In this document: positions 7,739 through 16,592 of the stretch, piece after piece
How the letters are laid out: every line of letters starts with the position of its first letter
How positions within the stretch are numbered: position 1 is the first letter of the stretch
Origin: UBA8958 sp964571695
Lineage (GTDB): Bacteria > Desulfobacterota > Syntrophia > Syntrophales > UBA8958
Assembly: GCA_964571695.1 (NCBI GenBank)
Contig: CAZNDG010000010.1
Location: forward strand, 17,989 to 81,988
DNA length: 64,000 bases
Reading direction: 5' to 3'
The notes under the pieces: model-generated
What the model was told of the DNA's origin: nothing
Database searches by the model: none
The model's input: only the letters and a program-made list of their open reading frames with translations
Position numbers and translations under genes: made by a program

Positions 7739-8931
7739 TTATCCTTCCCTTCGCCCACGAAGGACATGAACTCCGGGGCGGCGCTGATTTTTTTCAGATC
7801 TCCGTCGGATCTCGCCCATACCCTGACCTCCGGATTGATCGCCGCCGCCTTCTTTAGATACTTCAAAGAATTGGCCACATCGCGATACTGGGCGTAAAGA
7901 CAGGCCAGATTATAATAAGGATCCACATAACCGGGCTTTGCCGCTATCGCCCGCTCGAAGAGCCGCATGGCATGGCCGCTCTGTTGCCGCTGCATATAGA
8001 TGACGCCCAGATTGTTCAAGGCCTCCACGTGCCGCGGGTCCTTTGCCAAAAGACGGCTGTACAACCGGGCCGCCTGGTCGGGATCGCGGCGCTGCTGGCT
8101 GGCCAGGGCATCCTGATACAGGCGCTGCACCTCCTCGGTTTTGCCGGCCTTTAGGGGCATCTCCGGACGCGCGGGCCGGGTTTCCCGGCCCTGCTTGGCC
8201 CGGGGGGGAGACGATTGCACCGTGGCGGCAGGCCGGGCCGGCGGCGTCTTTGTCACCACGGCGGCCGGCGGCGTTTCCCTTGCCGGCGCCGACGCCGGCG
8301 CGGGAGATGCAACGGCAGCAGCCTGTTTCGTTGTATTCTCCACCCTCTTTGCCGTCAGTCCCACCGTTCCGGTGGCGGGAGCCGATCTCACCGGCGCCGT
8401 TTTTCCTGTCGGAGACGCTGTTTGCGCCGACGTCTGCGCCGGGGATGCGGGGGCCGGCTGTTTCGCTGCGCTCTCCGGCCACTTTCCCGGCGGCGACGCC
8501 GTTCCGGCAGAGACGGTGCCGGGGGCCGGGGGCCCCTGATAGACACCCTGCGCCGTCTCTTTCGGGGGCGCCGCAGCACCCGGCGTGGGGGGCAACGACA
8601 CCGGTTGTCCGCTAACCGCCGTCGCCCCGGCCGATGACGTTCCCGCCGACGGCGGCACGGGCGAAGAAGTTACGGCGACGCCTGCCGCCGGCGGAGAGGC
8701 CGTAGTCGCCAGCCTCGCCGCATTTCTGGACGAATTGTCACCGCTCCAAAGATACAAAACCGACGCGACGGCGGCCACCGCTACAACGACGGCTATCACC
8801 ACCGCAACCGGTGCGTATTTCCCCCTCTTCCTGTCCGGAAGGGGCGCCGGGACAATGACGGACTGAATGTTACCGGAACTCTTGTCTTTTTCTTTCTGTG
8901 CCTTGGTCAGGGCTTCATTGATATAACTCAT
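7735..8931 (-). CDS. GspB-like TPR membrane protein of the T2SS operon
   Basis: A 398-residue bitopic protein. The N-terminus MSYINEALTKAQKEKD matches the start seen in GspB/ExeB-type proteins (MSYIxxALxKAexer). One membrane helix (about 38-62) is followed by a Pro/Ala/Thr-rich periplasmic stretch (about 65-265) and three TPR units (about 268-380: ALNNLGVIYMQRQQSGHAMRLF and next). It sits between the ExeA-type ATPase and gspD. ExeA/ExeB pairs help the secretin pass peptidoglycan, so a role in secretin placement is likely; the TPRs replace the usual C-terminal GspB domain. AAAGG precedes the ATG by 5 bases. Confidence 0.75.
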   Translation of the reverse strand: MSYINEALTKAQKEKDKSSGNIQSVIVPAPLPDRKRGKYAPVAVVIAVVVAVAAVASVLYLWSGDNSSRNAARLATTASPPAAGVAVTSSPVPPSAGTSSAGATAVSGQPVSLPPTPGAAAPPKETAQGVYQGPPAPGTVSAGTASPPGKWPESAAKQPAPASPAQTSAQTASPTGKTAPVRSAPATGTVGLTAKRVENTTKQAAAVASPAPASAPARETPPAAVVTKTPPARPAATVQSSPPRAKQGRETRPARPEMPLKAGKTEEVQRLYQDALASQQRRDPDQAARLYSRLLAKDPRHVEALNNLGVIYMQRQQSGHAMRLFERAIAAKPGYVDPYYNLACLYAQYRDVANSLKYLKKAAAINPEVRVWARSDGDLKKISAAPEFMSFVGEGKDK

Positions 8932-8939
8932 TTTTACCT

Positions 8940-9797
8940 TTAGTCAAGAAATTTGAAGAACCGTCTCTTAGGTCTGCGATAATGAGGACCCATATCTTTT
9001 ATAGCATCTTTTACCGTCTTACCGTCGATGGTAAAACCGTCCCGGGTATAGGCAATCAGGAGGCACCGGTCGCAGATGGCGTTGATCCGCCGTGGTACGC
9101 CCCGGGAATAGGAATGGATCAAACGGTAGGCAAAGGGGGTAAATATAATCCGTCCCCGGCCGCCCCCCACGGCCAGGCGGTGCTCGATATAGGCCTTGAC
9201 CTGGTTCAGGTCCAGGGATTCGAGGTGATAGCGGACGGTGATCCGTTCGTTGAGCTGCCGCAAGACCGGCAGGAGCAGCAGGTCCCGCAGTTCCGGCTGG
9301 CCGATGAGGACGATCTGGATGAGTTTTTCCCGCTCCGTCTCGAGATTGGAGAGCATGCGGATCTGTTCCAGCACGCCGTGGGACAGGTTCTGGGCTTCAT
9401 CGATGAGCAGGACGGTGTTCCTGCCGGCGGCGAAATTGCGGAGGAGAAAATCGTTCAGCGCGTCGAGATAACGTTTCCGCGTTTTTTCACCGCCGTTGAG
9501 ATGGACCTCGAAACCGAACTCCTGGGCCAGGGTCTCCAGAAGTTCCATTTCCGAAAGGAAGGAGTTGAAAATCAACGCCGTGGTCGTCCTGTCGTCCAGT
9601 CCGGCCAGAAAGGAACGGCAGACGGTGGTCTTGCCCGTACCCACGTCGCCGGTGACCATGATGAAGCCCTTCTTCTCCCGGACCCCGTAAGTCAGGTGAT
9701 TCAACGCCTCCTGATGGCGGTGGCCGGGGAAAAAGTACCGGGGGTCCGGGGACAGATTGAAGGGATTTTCCTTCAAACCGTAATAAGCCGCATACAT
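8940..9797 (-). CDS. ExeA/GspA-type AAA ATPase
   Basis: The 285-residue ATPase begins MYAAYYGLKENPFNLSPDPR, the standard ExeA-family N-terminus. Walker A is GDVGTGKTT (near 47-55), Walker B LLIDEAQNL (near 124-132), followed by sensor elements (VLIGQPELRDLL). The ATG at 9797 is chosen over a TTG at 9818 because GGAGA lies about 11 bases upstream and the family alignment starts there. The ExeA C-terminal peptidoglycan-binding domain is absent, so this is the short cytoplasmic form. Likely pairs with the downstream TPR/GspB-like protein for secretin assembly across the wall. Confidence 0.88.
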   Translation of the reverse strand: MYAAYYGLKENPFNLSPDPRYFFPGHRHQEALNHLTYGVREKKGFIMVTGDVGTGKTTVCRSFLAGLDDRTTTALIFNSFLSEMELLETLAQEFGFEVHLNGGEKTRKRYLDALNDFLLRNFAAGRNTVLLIDEAQNLSHGVLEQIRMLSNLETEREKLIQIVLIGQPELRDLLLLPVLRQLNERITVRYHLESLDLNQVKAYIEHRLAVGGGRGRIIFTPFAYRLIHSYSRGVPRRINAICDRCLLIAYTRDGFTIDGKTVKDAIKDMGPHYRRPKRRFFKFLD

Positions 9798-9821
9798 TAC
9801 TGTTTCATCTCCATGCAATCG

Positions 9822-10868
9822 TCACCGGAAGGTGTATTGATAGGCTTCCTGCCGGCCCTGTCTCTTGAGGCGCAGGGTCATGGGCGAACCGGATTTGAGC
9901 CGGTTGTAGAAATTCACCATGTCGTCGGCGGTCTTGATCTGCCGGTCGTCGATACCCTGGATGATGTCGCCGTTGGTAACGCCTATCTTTTGAAAAATGC
10001 TGTCGGGTCGGATGTTGCTGATCATGAAGCCATCCGGAACGCCCCCGGAGAAGTAAGGCCGGATCTGGGCCGTACTGAGGAGGGCACCCATGTCTTTCAG
10101 ATAGCTGTTGACTTCGGAACGGCTCAGGACCACGGACCCGGGCGCCACGGCCGGTCCGGAGTCCGGCGCCGCGCCTCCCGGCCGGCCGGCGGGGCTTCCG
10201 GGCGGCAGGATTGGCTGGACGGGCCTTTCCGACATCTTCAGGGTCAATTCCCGCTCCGCCGTCTTGAGGATCACGGCATTTCTGTTGATCTTCACCACCT
10301 GGGCCCCCAGCACCGTGCCGCCCACCTTGTAGAGTACTTGCTTGTTCTTCCCCTTTTCCTCGATGATGGCGAAACCATAGCGGCTGTCTCCGGCCACCGT
10401 CCCCTTCAGGACGAGGACCTGGGTGAGGTCCCCCGGTTCGTTGGCCTTCCCCGCCATCTGCTTTTCCGCCACGGTCTTGTCCGTGGATCCAAGGAGATTC
10501 CGGTCCATGATGATTTTGTAGGCGTCGAAGGCCTCCTTCGCCGCCCCCGGTGACGCCGCGGTTGCCGCCGGCGGCGCCGGGCCGCCGGATATGCGGCCCA
10601 TGAGCTGCAACCCGATGACTTTGTAGAAGATACCCACCCCGGCATATATGACGGCCGTCATGAACATTACGATGAGGAAGGGTTTGTACTTTTCCGCCTG
10701 AAGAGAGGCGGCGGTCGCCAGCAGGCTCCGGATATCCAGGTTGGAAACCGACAGATTGCGTACGTCCAAACGGGAGGCCAGCAGATCCCGGAAATCGAGC
10801 CGGCCGATTTTAAGGTTGCGCAAGTTCAACCTGGATATTTTATCCTTTATGATTTCAAAGTACTTCAA
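9822..10868 (-). CDS. gspC: Type II secretion inner-membrane protein GspC with PDZ domain
   Basis: The 348-residue protein has an odd cytoplasmic N-terminus (about 10-52) made of short repeats (LNLRNLKIGRLDFRDLL, RLDVRNLSVSNLDIRSLL) with pentapeptide-like spacing. A membrane helix (about 65-85) and a GspC homology region (about 150-225, VLKGTVAGDSRYGFAIIEE) that should contact GspD N0 follow, then a C-terminal PDZ domain (about 262-348, RPDSIFQKIGVTNGDIIQGI). It starts with TTG at 10868; the TTGA overlaps the gspN stop and GAGGA lies 7 bases upstream. Its place far from gspD's normal upstream position is unusual. Confidence 0.88.
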   Translation of the reverse strand: MKYFEIIKDKISRLNLRNLKIGRLDFRDLLASRLDVRNLSVSNLDIRSLLATAASLQAEKYKPFLIVMFMTAVIYAGVGIFYKVIGLQLMGRISGGPAPPAATAASPGAAKEAFDAYKIIMDRNLLGSTDKTVAEKQMAGKANEPGDLTQVLVLKGTVAGDSRYGFAIIEEKGKNKQVLYKVGGTVLGAQVVKINRNAVILKTAERELTLKMSERPVQPILPPGSPAGRPGGAAPDSGPAVAPGSVVLSRSEVNSYLKDMGALLSTAQIRPYFSGGVPDGFMISNIRPDSIFQKIGVTNGDIIQGIDDRQIKTADDMVNFYNRLKSGSPMTLRLKRQGRQEAYQYTFR

Positions 10869-11710
10869 GGTCTGATCCTCGCCGTGGGATTGCCGAGGCT
10901 GCCGTTAATCACCAGGGATATCTTCTTGCCCTGCTGGCCGGGAATCTCTATGGCGGCCAGGAGTTCCATCGGGCTGTTTTCCAGATCCGCGCCGTTCAGG
11001 GCGATATCACCGTTCAGTTCGGCCCGGAACTTATCGCCGGTAAGTTTCATCCTGACGATCTTCAACGTCCCGTTCTGCAATGTCATCTCGCCGTCGATGC
11101 GGCTGTAATCCAGTTTGTCGATCCCCATGACCGGCGTCATCAGGGCGTAGGAACCGTTGGTGGCCAGGATCGTCAACCGGCCGTTCGCGGCGGCCGGGTT
11201 GTTCACACTGCCGTTGAAGTTCAGCGTACCTTTGAGACGGCCGGAAACCAACCGGTTAAGGCGCTCCCGGAGATAGCCGATCTTTTCCATGTTCAGGTTG
11301 TTGAATCGCAATTCCCCCTGCAGGACGCCCTTGGAAAACGTCTGCTCCGTCGCCAGGAGGTGACCGTTCATGGCGCCTCCATATGTGGCGGCGTTTACGA
11401 GGACCTGCATCTTTCCCTGAAATATCGCCAGATAATCAGGTTTCAGATCGATGTAATCGGCATGCAACGTGGCCTGGGGGCTTTCCCGGAATCCCAGGGT
11501 CACATTCCGGATCTTCATGCCGGGGGGCAGGGTCGGGTTGACCGCATCGATATTCAGCAGGGCCTCGGGATGTTTAGCCGCCACGGTGGAAATCAGATAG
11601 CCGGCGATCATCTCCCCGGGAAAGCGGAGGTAGAGCACCACCACCAGAATCGTCACGCCGGCCAGGATGTACCCGAACAGCGATTTGCTGAATTTGATCT
11701 TTATTTTCAT
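10865..11710 (-). CDS. gspN: Type II secretion protein GspN
   Basis: The 281-residue protein has an N-terminal membrane helix (about 9-30, LFGYILAGVTILVVVLYL) and a long beta-rich periplasmic part typical of GspN/AsmA-like folds (IRNVTLGF, LHADYIDLKPD, GELRFNNLNMEKI, LKGTLNFNGSV). The ATG at 11710 lies 4 bases after the gspM stop; the frame extends to 11767 but the extension is inside gspM and lacks a signal. GspN is a non-universal T2SS inner-membrane component of uncertain role, common in delta-type clusters. Confidence 0.85.
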   Translation of the reverse strand: MKIKIKFSKSLFGYILAGVTILVVVLYLRFPGEMIAGYLISTVAAKHPEALLNIDAVNPTLPPGMKIRNVTLGFRESPQATLHADYIDLKPDYLAIFQGKMQVLVNAATYGGAMNGHLLATEQTFSKGVLQGELRFNNLNMEKIGYLRERLNRLVSGRLKGTLNFNGSVNNPAAANGRLTILATNGSYALMTPVMGIDKLDYSRIDGEMTLQNGTLKIVRMKLTGDKFRAELNGDIALNGADLENSPMELLAAIEIPGQQGKKISLVINGSLGNPTARIRP

Positions 11711-11714
11711 GGCA

Positions 11715-12269
11715 TTATCGCTTGTCCCTCTTTGCCTGCTGATAGGTGGCCACCAGAAGCGTAGCATTGAGATACTCCGGCGCCTCTTTCATCTTTGCGA
11801 TGGCCAGTCGTTTGACCCGGATGTACTCCTGGGGCTGCTCCAGCAGATAGAGGTAATTAGCCAGTTGTTTCAAGGTGATCTTCTCCAGTTTCATCTCCAC
11901 GGCGACCTCTTCGTAATTCTCCGTCGCCAGCCCCTGGGAGGGATTCATGGCCTTGATGTGGGGTTTCACCCCCCCTTCCCCCGCCTTGCCGTCGAGAAAG
12001 GCAAAGAGGGAGAAATCAGCGGGCCGGCGGGAAATCACGGCCCGGACCTCGTCGATGCGCCGCTTCTGGTTCGCGTAGTCCCGGCCGAGGACCGCCACCT
12101 CCTTGAGGATCTTCTCGTTGTTTTTTATGGCGTTTTTCAGCCGGTTTTTTTCCGCGAAAAAAGGCAGCAGGACGAACTGGAAAAGCAACAGGCAGACCAC
12201 CGCCGCCGTTCCCGCCCCCACGTAGATCCGCTGGGTTCTCGTCATGTTTTCCCAGATGGTCTTGATCAT
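11715..12269 (-). CDS. gspM: Type II secretion protein GspM
   Basis: A 184-residue bitopic protein: short cytoplasmic N-terminus, membrane helix (about 16-37), coiled-coil segment (about 38-75, EKNRLKNAIKNNEKIL) and a ferredoxin-like periplasmic domain. This is the standard GspM plan; it binds GspL in the inner-membrane platform. ATGA overlap with gspL shows translational coupling. Confidence 0.85.
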   Translation of the reverse strand: MIKTIWENMTRTQRIYVGAGTAAVVCLLLFQFVLLPFFAEKNRLKNAIKNNEKILKEVAVLGRDYANQKRRIDEVRAVISRRPADFSLFAFLDGKAGEGGVKPHIKAMNPSQGLATENYEEVAVEMKLEKITLKQLANYLYLLEQPQEYIRVKRLAIAKMKEAPEYLNATLLVATYQQAKRDKR

Positions 12270-13744
12270 TTCGTCGTCAGCCTCAACTCGAACTCCACCT
12301 TCTCCCCCTGTTTCATCAGGTTGGTGGCGCCGATGTCAACGGATTTGATGAGCTTCGCTTTTCCCAAATCGTTCCGTACCGCCTGGACGGCGTCGAAATT
12401 CTTCGCCTCCCCTTTCAGGACGACGGTATCCCTCTCCATGGCCATGGCGGTCACGAGGACCTCCGTAGCCGGGGGAATGCTGGCCGAGATGTCTTTGAGG
12501 ACATCCAGGGCGGCGGCCCGGGGGACATTGTCCGTCCCCAGGAGAGATTTTTTCGATTCGGCGATCTGGGCCCGCATCTGGGCGACCGGGTCCACGATCC
12601 TAACGGTCTCGGGGCTGTACTGCCGGTAAAGGTTGTTGATCTGTTTTTTCAACTGGTTGAGGCGCAGTTTGGTGTCGTAATAATCGAGAAAGGAATCCGC
12701 CCCGGCCAGCAGCAGGACAATTCCCAGGGCGGCGGCAAGATAGGGGAGATTCCTTTTGAAGGGCCGATACCCCGCCTCCTCGCGCCGCCGGCGTTTGCGG
12801 AAGTCAAAACCGGCCTCCTTTTTGAAGGGCCGGACCGCCAGCGCCAGCGCCTGATTCATGAGGAGGGGCCGCCATTGCTTTTTCGCCGCCTCGCTGAAGG
12901 ATATGCCGGCTACAGCCGCCATGTCCACCCGCTCCACCGGCGCGGAGAAATACTTCGCCAGGACGTTGTCGAGCCGCCGATCCGCGCTGCCTCCCCCGGT
13001 AAGATAGATCCGGAACGGATTGCCCTCCGCAAACCCCCGCCACTTGAGAAAATCCACGGTATTGCGAAGTTCCCGGCAGAAGGCGTGAATCGGACCCTCA
13101 TCCGGAGGAGGCGGCGGCGATCCGTCCGCCGTTGCGCCGCCGTAGTCCGAGCCGAAGGGATAGTCCCGGATCTGGAAGAGGCAGCGGTCCTTTACGAACA
13201 GGACGACGGTATGACGGGCGCCGACATCCACGAGGAGATCGAATCCCGCCGGCGCCTGCCGGGAGAGAAAGGCGGCCGTCAGGGGTACGGCCTCCACGTC
13301 CAGGGCGGTGATGCCGCGGACATGCTCCGCAAGGAGATCCATCCGGGCCTGAACCGTCTCTCTTGGGGCCGCCGCGGCCAGAACCCGCGCCTCGCCCGCG
13401 GTATTGGCCAGCATATAATCGACCAGCGCCGTCTCGATGGGCATGGGCAGCAGCGGCTCGATCTCGAACGTCATCGCCTGGCGGATCTTTTTCTTGTCCC
13501 GGAAGGGAAAGCCCAGGTCCCGAAAAGAAAATTCCCGGGCCGGCAGGGCCGTGATGCAGGACAGATTGCGGAGGGCTTCATGCTCGGCGAACATGGCCGC
13601 GACGGCCGCCGCCGGTTCCTCCTCGGCGTTGCGCTCCCGGACGGCGCAATACTCCACCTGCGTTCCGCCCCGGATCATCCGGGTAACCACCACGGCCTTG
13701 ATGCATCTGTCCCCGATATCCAGGCCCAGAATCCTCTCCGCCAT
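12266..13744 (-). CDS. gspL: Type II secretion protein GspL
   Basis: The 492-residue protein has an actin-like/PilM-like cytoplasmic domain (about 1-310; ILGLDIGDRCIKAVVV phosphate-loop-like start, LLVDVGARHTVVLFV second loop), a membrane helix (about 325-345) and a coiled-coil plus ferredoxin-like periplasmic part (about 350-492) like PilN. It links GspE to the platform. The ATG at 13744 overlaps the gspK stop (TGATG) and GGAAGG lies 7 bases upstream; a TTG at 13759 is less likely. Confidence 0.88.
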   Translation of the reverse strand: MAERILGLDIGDRCIKAVVVTRMIRGGTQVEYCAVRERNAEEEPAAAVAAMFAEHEALRNLSCITALPAREFSFRDLGFPFRDKKKIRQAMTFEIEPLLPMPIETALVDYMLANTAGEARVLAAAAPRETVQARMDLLAEHVRGITALDVEAVPLTAAFLSRQAPAGFDLLVDVGARHTVVLFVKDRCLFQIRDYPFGSDYGGATADGSPPPPPDEGPIHAFCRELRNTVDFLKWRGFAEGNPFRIYLTGGGSADRRLDNVLAKYFSAPVERVDMAAVAGISFSEAAKKQWRPLLMNQALALAVRPFKKEAGFDFRKRRRREEAGYRPFKRNLPYLAAALGIVLLLAGADSFLDYYDTKLRLNQLKKQINNLYRQYSPETVRIVDPVAQMRAQIAESKKSLLGTDNVPRAAALDVLKDISASIPPATEVLVTAMAMERDTVVLKGEAKNFDAVQAVRNDLGKAKLIKSVDIGATNLMKQGEKVEFELRLTTK

Positions 13745-14709
13745 CAGCCGGCCTTCCAACTTAATATTTTCATTGTCTTTTTATCCTGACTCCTCATCAC
13801 GGCGCCCTGGACCGACCGGGTCATGCTTTCCGCCACCCCCGTGGAGACGATGCGGAAATGACTGCTCTGAACGGTTATCAACTGGGCGCCGATATCCACC
13901 CCGGCGGCCGCCTTTCGATACCAGTCCAGGCCGGACAGATCCTCGCCCACTTTTCGCCGGTATTCGTCGATCTGTTCCGCCGCCTCGGAGGTCATGGTCA
14001 GCGAAAGGGCCCGCAGGACCGGCAGGGGCGCCGTATTGATGTTGATCCGTCCATCGCCATATACCGTCAACAGGTGTTTCAGCCCCGGTCTGTTCCCGGT
14101 TCCATGGTACAATTCCGGGGTAATTCCCCTTATCATCATCAATTCGTCAATGCAATCAAGAGGTCCGTTCTTGGCGGCGTAAGGCTTTGCCAAACCGGCG
14201 TAATACCCGTTCTCCGCCCCGCCGCCGGTAACCTCGTCATCCTTGTCCATCCAGTCTTTGAGGGCGTCGATGAGATCGTTCGCCTGCTGCTCCTCGAGGC
14301 CGAATTCCGGCTGCAGCAGGAGCCGCGCCAGCAGGTCCCTGATCCCCTGATTATAGCCGTTGCCGGCCAGAAGCTTGTTGATCTGGATCTTTCCCGATTC
14401 ATCCTCGATGGTTACACGGAGGACGCCGGCGCCGAACAGGGAGGACGCCTTTTCGTCGATCTTGGCCTTAAGGGCCCAATCCTCGTTGAGGGCGTCGAAG
14501 TTGTTCCGGTCGTCCGCAAGGAGGGCCTGGCCGAGGTAAAATCCCGACTGGGCCACATAAAACAGCCGGATGCCGTCCCTGAGGTTGGCCGCGTCATATA
14601 CTTCCGAGCGGGTGGCGCGGTTCAACTGAAGGGTGATCGCCACGATGACGCTGATCATCAGGATAACCACGATAAGGGCTATGCCCCGCTCAGATCTTCG
14701 GGTAACCAT
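13744..14709 (-). CDS. gspK: Minor pseudopilin GspK
   Basis: A 321-residue type IV pilin-like protein: short leader MVTRRSERG, then the hydrophobic helix IALIVVILMISVIVAITLQ (about 10-30) in which the usual TLIE cleavage motif is replaced by ALIV, as is normal for GspK. The large alpha domain insert with helix-hairpin-like elements (FGLEEQQANDLIDALKDWMD; GRININTAPLPVLRAL) is the GspK mark. GspK caps the pseudopilus tip. The start overlaps gspJ by 20 bp. Confidence 0.92.
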   Translation of the reverse strand: MVTRRSERGIALIVVILMISVIVAITLQLNRATRSEVYDAANLRDGIRLFYVAQSGFYLGQALLADDRNNFDALNEDWALKAKIDEKASSLFGAGVLRVTIEDESGKIQINKLLAGNGYNQGIRDLLARLLLQPEFGLEEQQANDLIDALKDWMDKDDEVTGGGAENGYYAGLAKPYAAKNGPLDCIDELMMIRGITPELYHGTGNRPGLKHLLTVYGDGRININTAPLPVLRALSLTMTSEAAEQIDEYRRKVGEDLSGLDWYRKAAAGVDIGAQLITVQSSHFRIVSTGVAESMTRSVQGAVMRSQDKKTMKILSWKAG

Positions 14710-15478
14710 CGGGGTCCATCCTGTTCAAGGGGAGATGGAAACGGGTCGAAAACCGGTAGGGCCGCTCGCGGTCCCGGGGATTCACCAGGTCCAGCCTGAT
14801 CTCCACGACGGCCGGCGCCCTTTTTTTCTGCACCTCCGCATCGGCGCCGGAATCCCATGTTTCATATTCTTTGCCGCTGGGATCATAGAGCTTCCAGGTG
14901 AAGGCCTGGATATGTTCGCAGAGCGCATAGCCCTGGGGGGCGGCAGCGGCATCCCGGGGGCGGTTGTCGAAGATTGCATCCACCCTCACCAAACGATAGG
15001 CAGGTTGCCCTTCCCCGACGCCCCTGCCGGGATCCCCGGGGTCCTTGTCCTCCTCCACAAGATAACGGATGGCGGCGATGCCTCCCTGGGGTTCGTCCGC
15101 GTCGAAGACGATATGGGCCGCCGACAGGAAGGCCACATCCATGAAATCGCCGCTGGTCAGATCCTGTTTTTTGGCGACGAACATGAACTCCCCCTTATAG
15201 GAACTCAGGGCGCCCAGGTCCTGCTGGATGCGGCTCATGACCGCCCGGGCGGACTCATAAACCTCGCCTTCGTATTCCGTCTCGTCTATGAGCCGGAAGG
15301 AGCCCCGGTAGGCGGTGTAGATGGTGGAGGTCACCACGGTCAAGATGAAGACGGCGATCAGAAGTTCGATGAGGGTAAAACCGGCCGCGCGTTCCCCATG
15401 CAACCGGAATGGGAACGGCCGCGCTGATCCATCTCCTCCGGGGGCATAAAATCCTTGTCGCTTATGATCGGCAGGCAT
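14690..15478 (-). CDS. gspJ: Minor pseudopilin GspJ
   Basis: The prepilin cleavage motif AAGFTLIELLIAVFILTVV (about 31-50) follows a long basic leader of 33 residues from the ATG at 15478; a TTG nearer the motif (residue 27) is a possible true start. The C-terminal domain is beta-rich, 262 residues in all, as usual for GspJ. It forms the pseudopilus tip complex with GspI and GspK, which flank it here. Confidence 0.9.
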   Translation of the reverse strand: MPADHKRQGFYAPGGDGSARPFPFRLHGERAAGFTLIELLIAVFILTVVTSTIYTAYRGSFRLIDETEYEGEVYESARAVMSRIQQDLGALSSYKGEFMFVAKKQDLTSGDFMDVAFLSAAHIVFDADEPQGGIAAIRYLVEEDKDPGDPGRGVGEGQPAYRLVRVDAIFDNRPRDAAAAPQGYALCEHIQAFTWKLYDPSGKEYETWDSGADAEVQKKRAPAVVEIRLDLVNPRDRERPYRFSTRFHLPLNRMDPDGYPKI

Positions 15479-15483
15479 ATGCT

Positions 15484-15891
15484 TCAGTTGGCGGCAAGCT
15501 TGTACAGGACAATTTCGTAGGTGTTGTTTGCGGTCAGTTTATTGTTGGTGACAATCAGTTTGACCTTCTTTAGATATTCCAACTCGCCGTCTTCAACCTC
15601 CAGACGCCATTCATAATCCGGGAAATCCGTTCCAAAATCGCCGTTTTCGGTGGAGACGTCCTTGCCGGCCCGGGAGTCCACCTCCGCCATCTTCCCCTGG
15701 CCGAGCAGCGCGGCGGTGGTCAAAAAACGCGCATTGGCGGCCATGGACACGCTCTGGGACTGGGAACGGTAAACCGCCGTGAGGGCAATGGCCAGAATAG
15801 CAATGGCGATCATGACCTCCATGAGGGTGAAACCGCCTTCCCTCATCGGTCCTCCCGGCGCCGAAAGCGGCGTTCGTCCGCCTTTTTTCAT
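15484..15891 (-). CDS. gspI: Minor pseudopilin GspI
   Basis: A 135-residue pseudopilin with leader and cleavage motif REGGFTLMEVMIAIAILAIALTA (about 18-40). The Glu+5 is kept. Size and the position just before gspJ mark it as GspI. ATG at 15891 overlaps by one base the stop of the upstream retropepsin-like gene, with AAGGAG 5 bases before it. Confidence 0.9.
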   Translation of the reverse strand: MKKGGRTPLSAPGGPMREGGFTLMEVMIAIAILAIALTAVYRSQSQSVSMAANARFLTTAALLGQGKMAEVDSRAGKDVSTENGDFGTDFPDYEWRLEVEDGELEYLKKVKLIVTNNKLTANNTYEIVLYKLAAN

Positions 15892-16526
15892 CAATGCTCC
15901 TTAAGGACGATCAAGCGGTTCCGGTAATCGATGGTCATCTTGAAATTCCCCAGAAAGCTCAAACCCAAAAGACCGTCAAATCCTTCAAATACTTCCTTTT
16001 TCGGGCTTATGGCCGCCGGCACCGACCGGCGCACCGCATCGCCCACCTCCACCCGGTCGATCGTCACGGCCCGCCCTTCCACCTCGCCGCCCGCCGTCTT
16101 CAGGAGGGCCCGCCGCCGGCTGTCGCCTTCGCCCCCGAGCCGCATCCGCCCGGCCAGGACGTCGGAAATGAGGATGACGCTGGCCCCGGTATCCAGGACC
16201 ATCTTCGCCCGGATATGGCCGTTGAAGAGCACATCCACGAGCATAATCCCGCCGGCCGAGCTTTCGAACGGGATGAGGTATTCCGCTGCCGTCCGGTCGG
16301 CGGGGGCGGAAGAATCGGCCGGGTCGGACGGCGACGCCATAACCTTGATCTTTCCCTGATAGGCCGGCGGCACCTCTTCCAACCGGTTCGACGCATGGAA
16401 GATGCCGTTTTCATCCACCCAGGAGTAGATGTCGGCCCCCGCATCGGGTACGAGAAAAATCATCAACACCAGCGGCAGTAAGCAGCCACGGAGCAATCTG
16501 CTTCTCCATCCGGTCTTTTCTTTCAT
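15891..16526 (-). CDS. Retropepsin-like aspartic protease with DUF4124-like N-terminus
   Basis: The 211-residue protein has a signal peptide (about 10-31), a DUF4124-like segment (ADIYSWVDENGIFHASNRLEEVP) and a single-domain aspartic protease fold (about 85-211) with catalytic AKMVLDTGASVILIS and a distal flap/hydrophobic loop FDGLLGLSFLG. Single-domain retropepsins work as dimers. ATG at 16526 has AAGGTG 6 bases upstream; the longer frame to 16568 is unlikely. Sitting between the subtilase and gspI in tight coupling, it may mature a T2SS substrate or component; that is inference. Confidence 0.85.
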   Translation of the reverse strand: MKEKTGWRSRLLRGCLLPLVLMIFLVPDAGADIYSWVDENGIFHASNRLEEVPPAYQGKIKVMASPSDPADSSAPADRTAAEYLIPFESSAGGIMLVDVLFNGHIRAKMVLDTGASVILISDVLAGRMRLGGEGDSRRRALLKTAGGEVEGRAVTIDRVEVGDAVRRSVPAAISPKKEVFEGFDGLLGLSFLGNFKMTIDYRNRLIVLKEH

Positions 16527-16592
16527 TTTTTCACCTTGCACCCCTCCCCCATAAAGGCCGGCCGTCACGGGGGTGTTCCCCGGAAACGCTCA

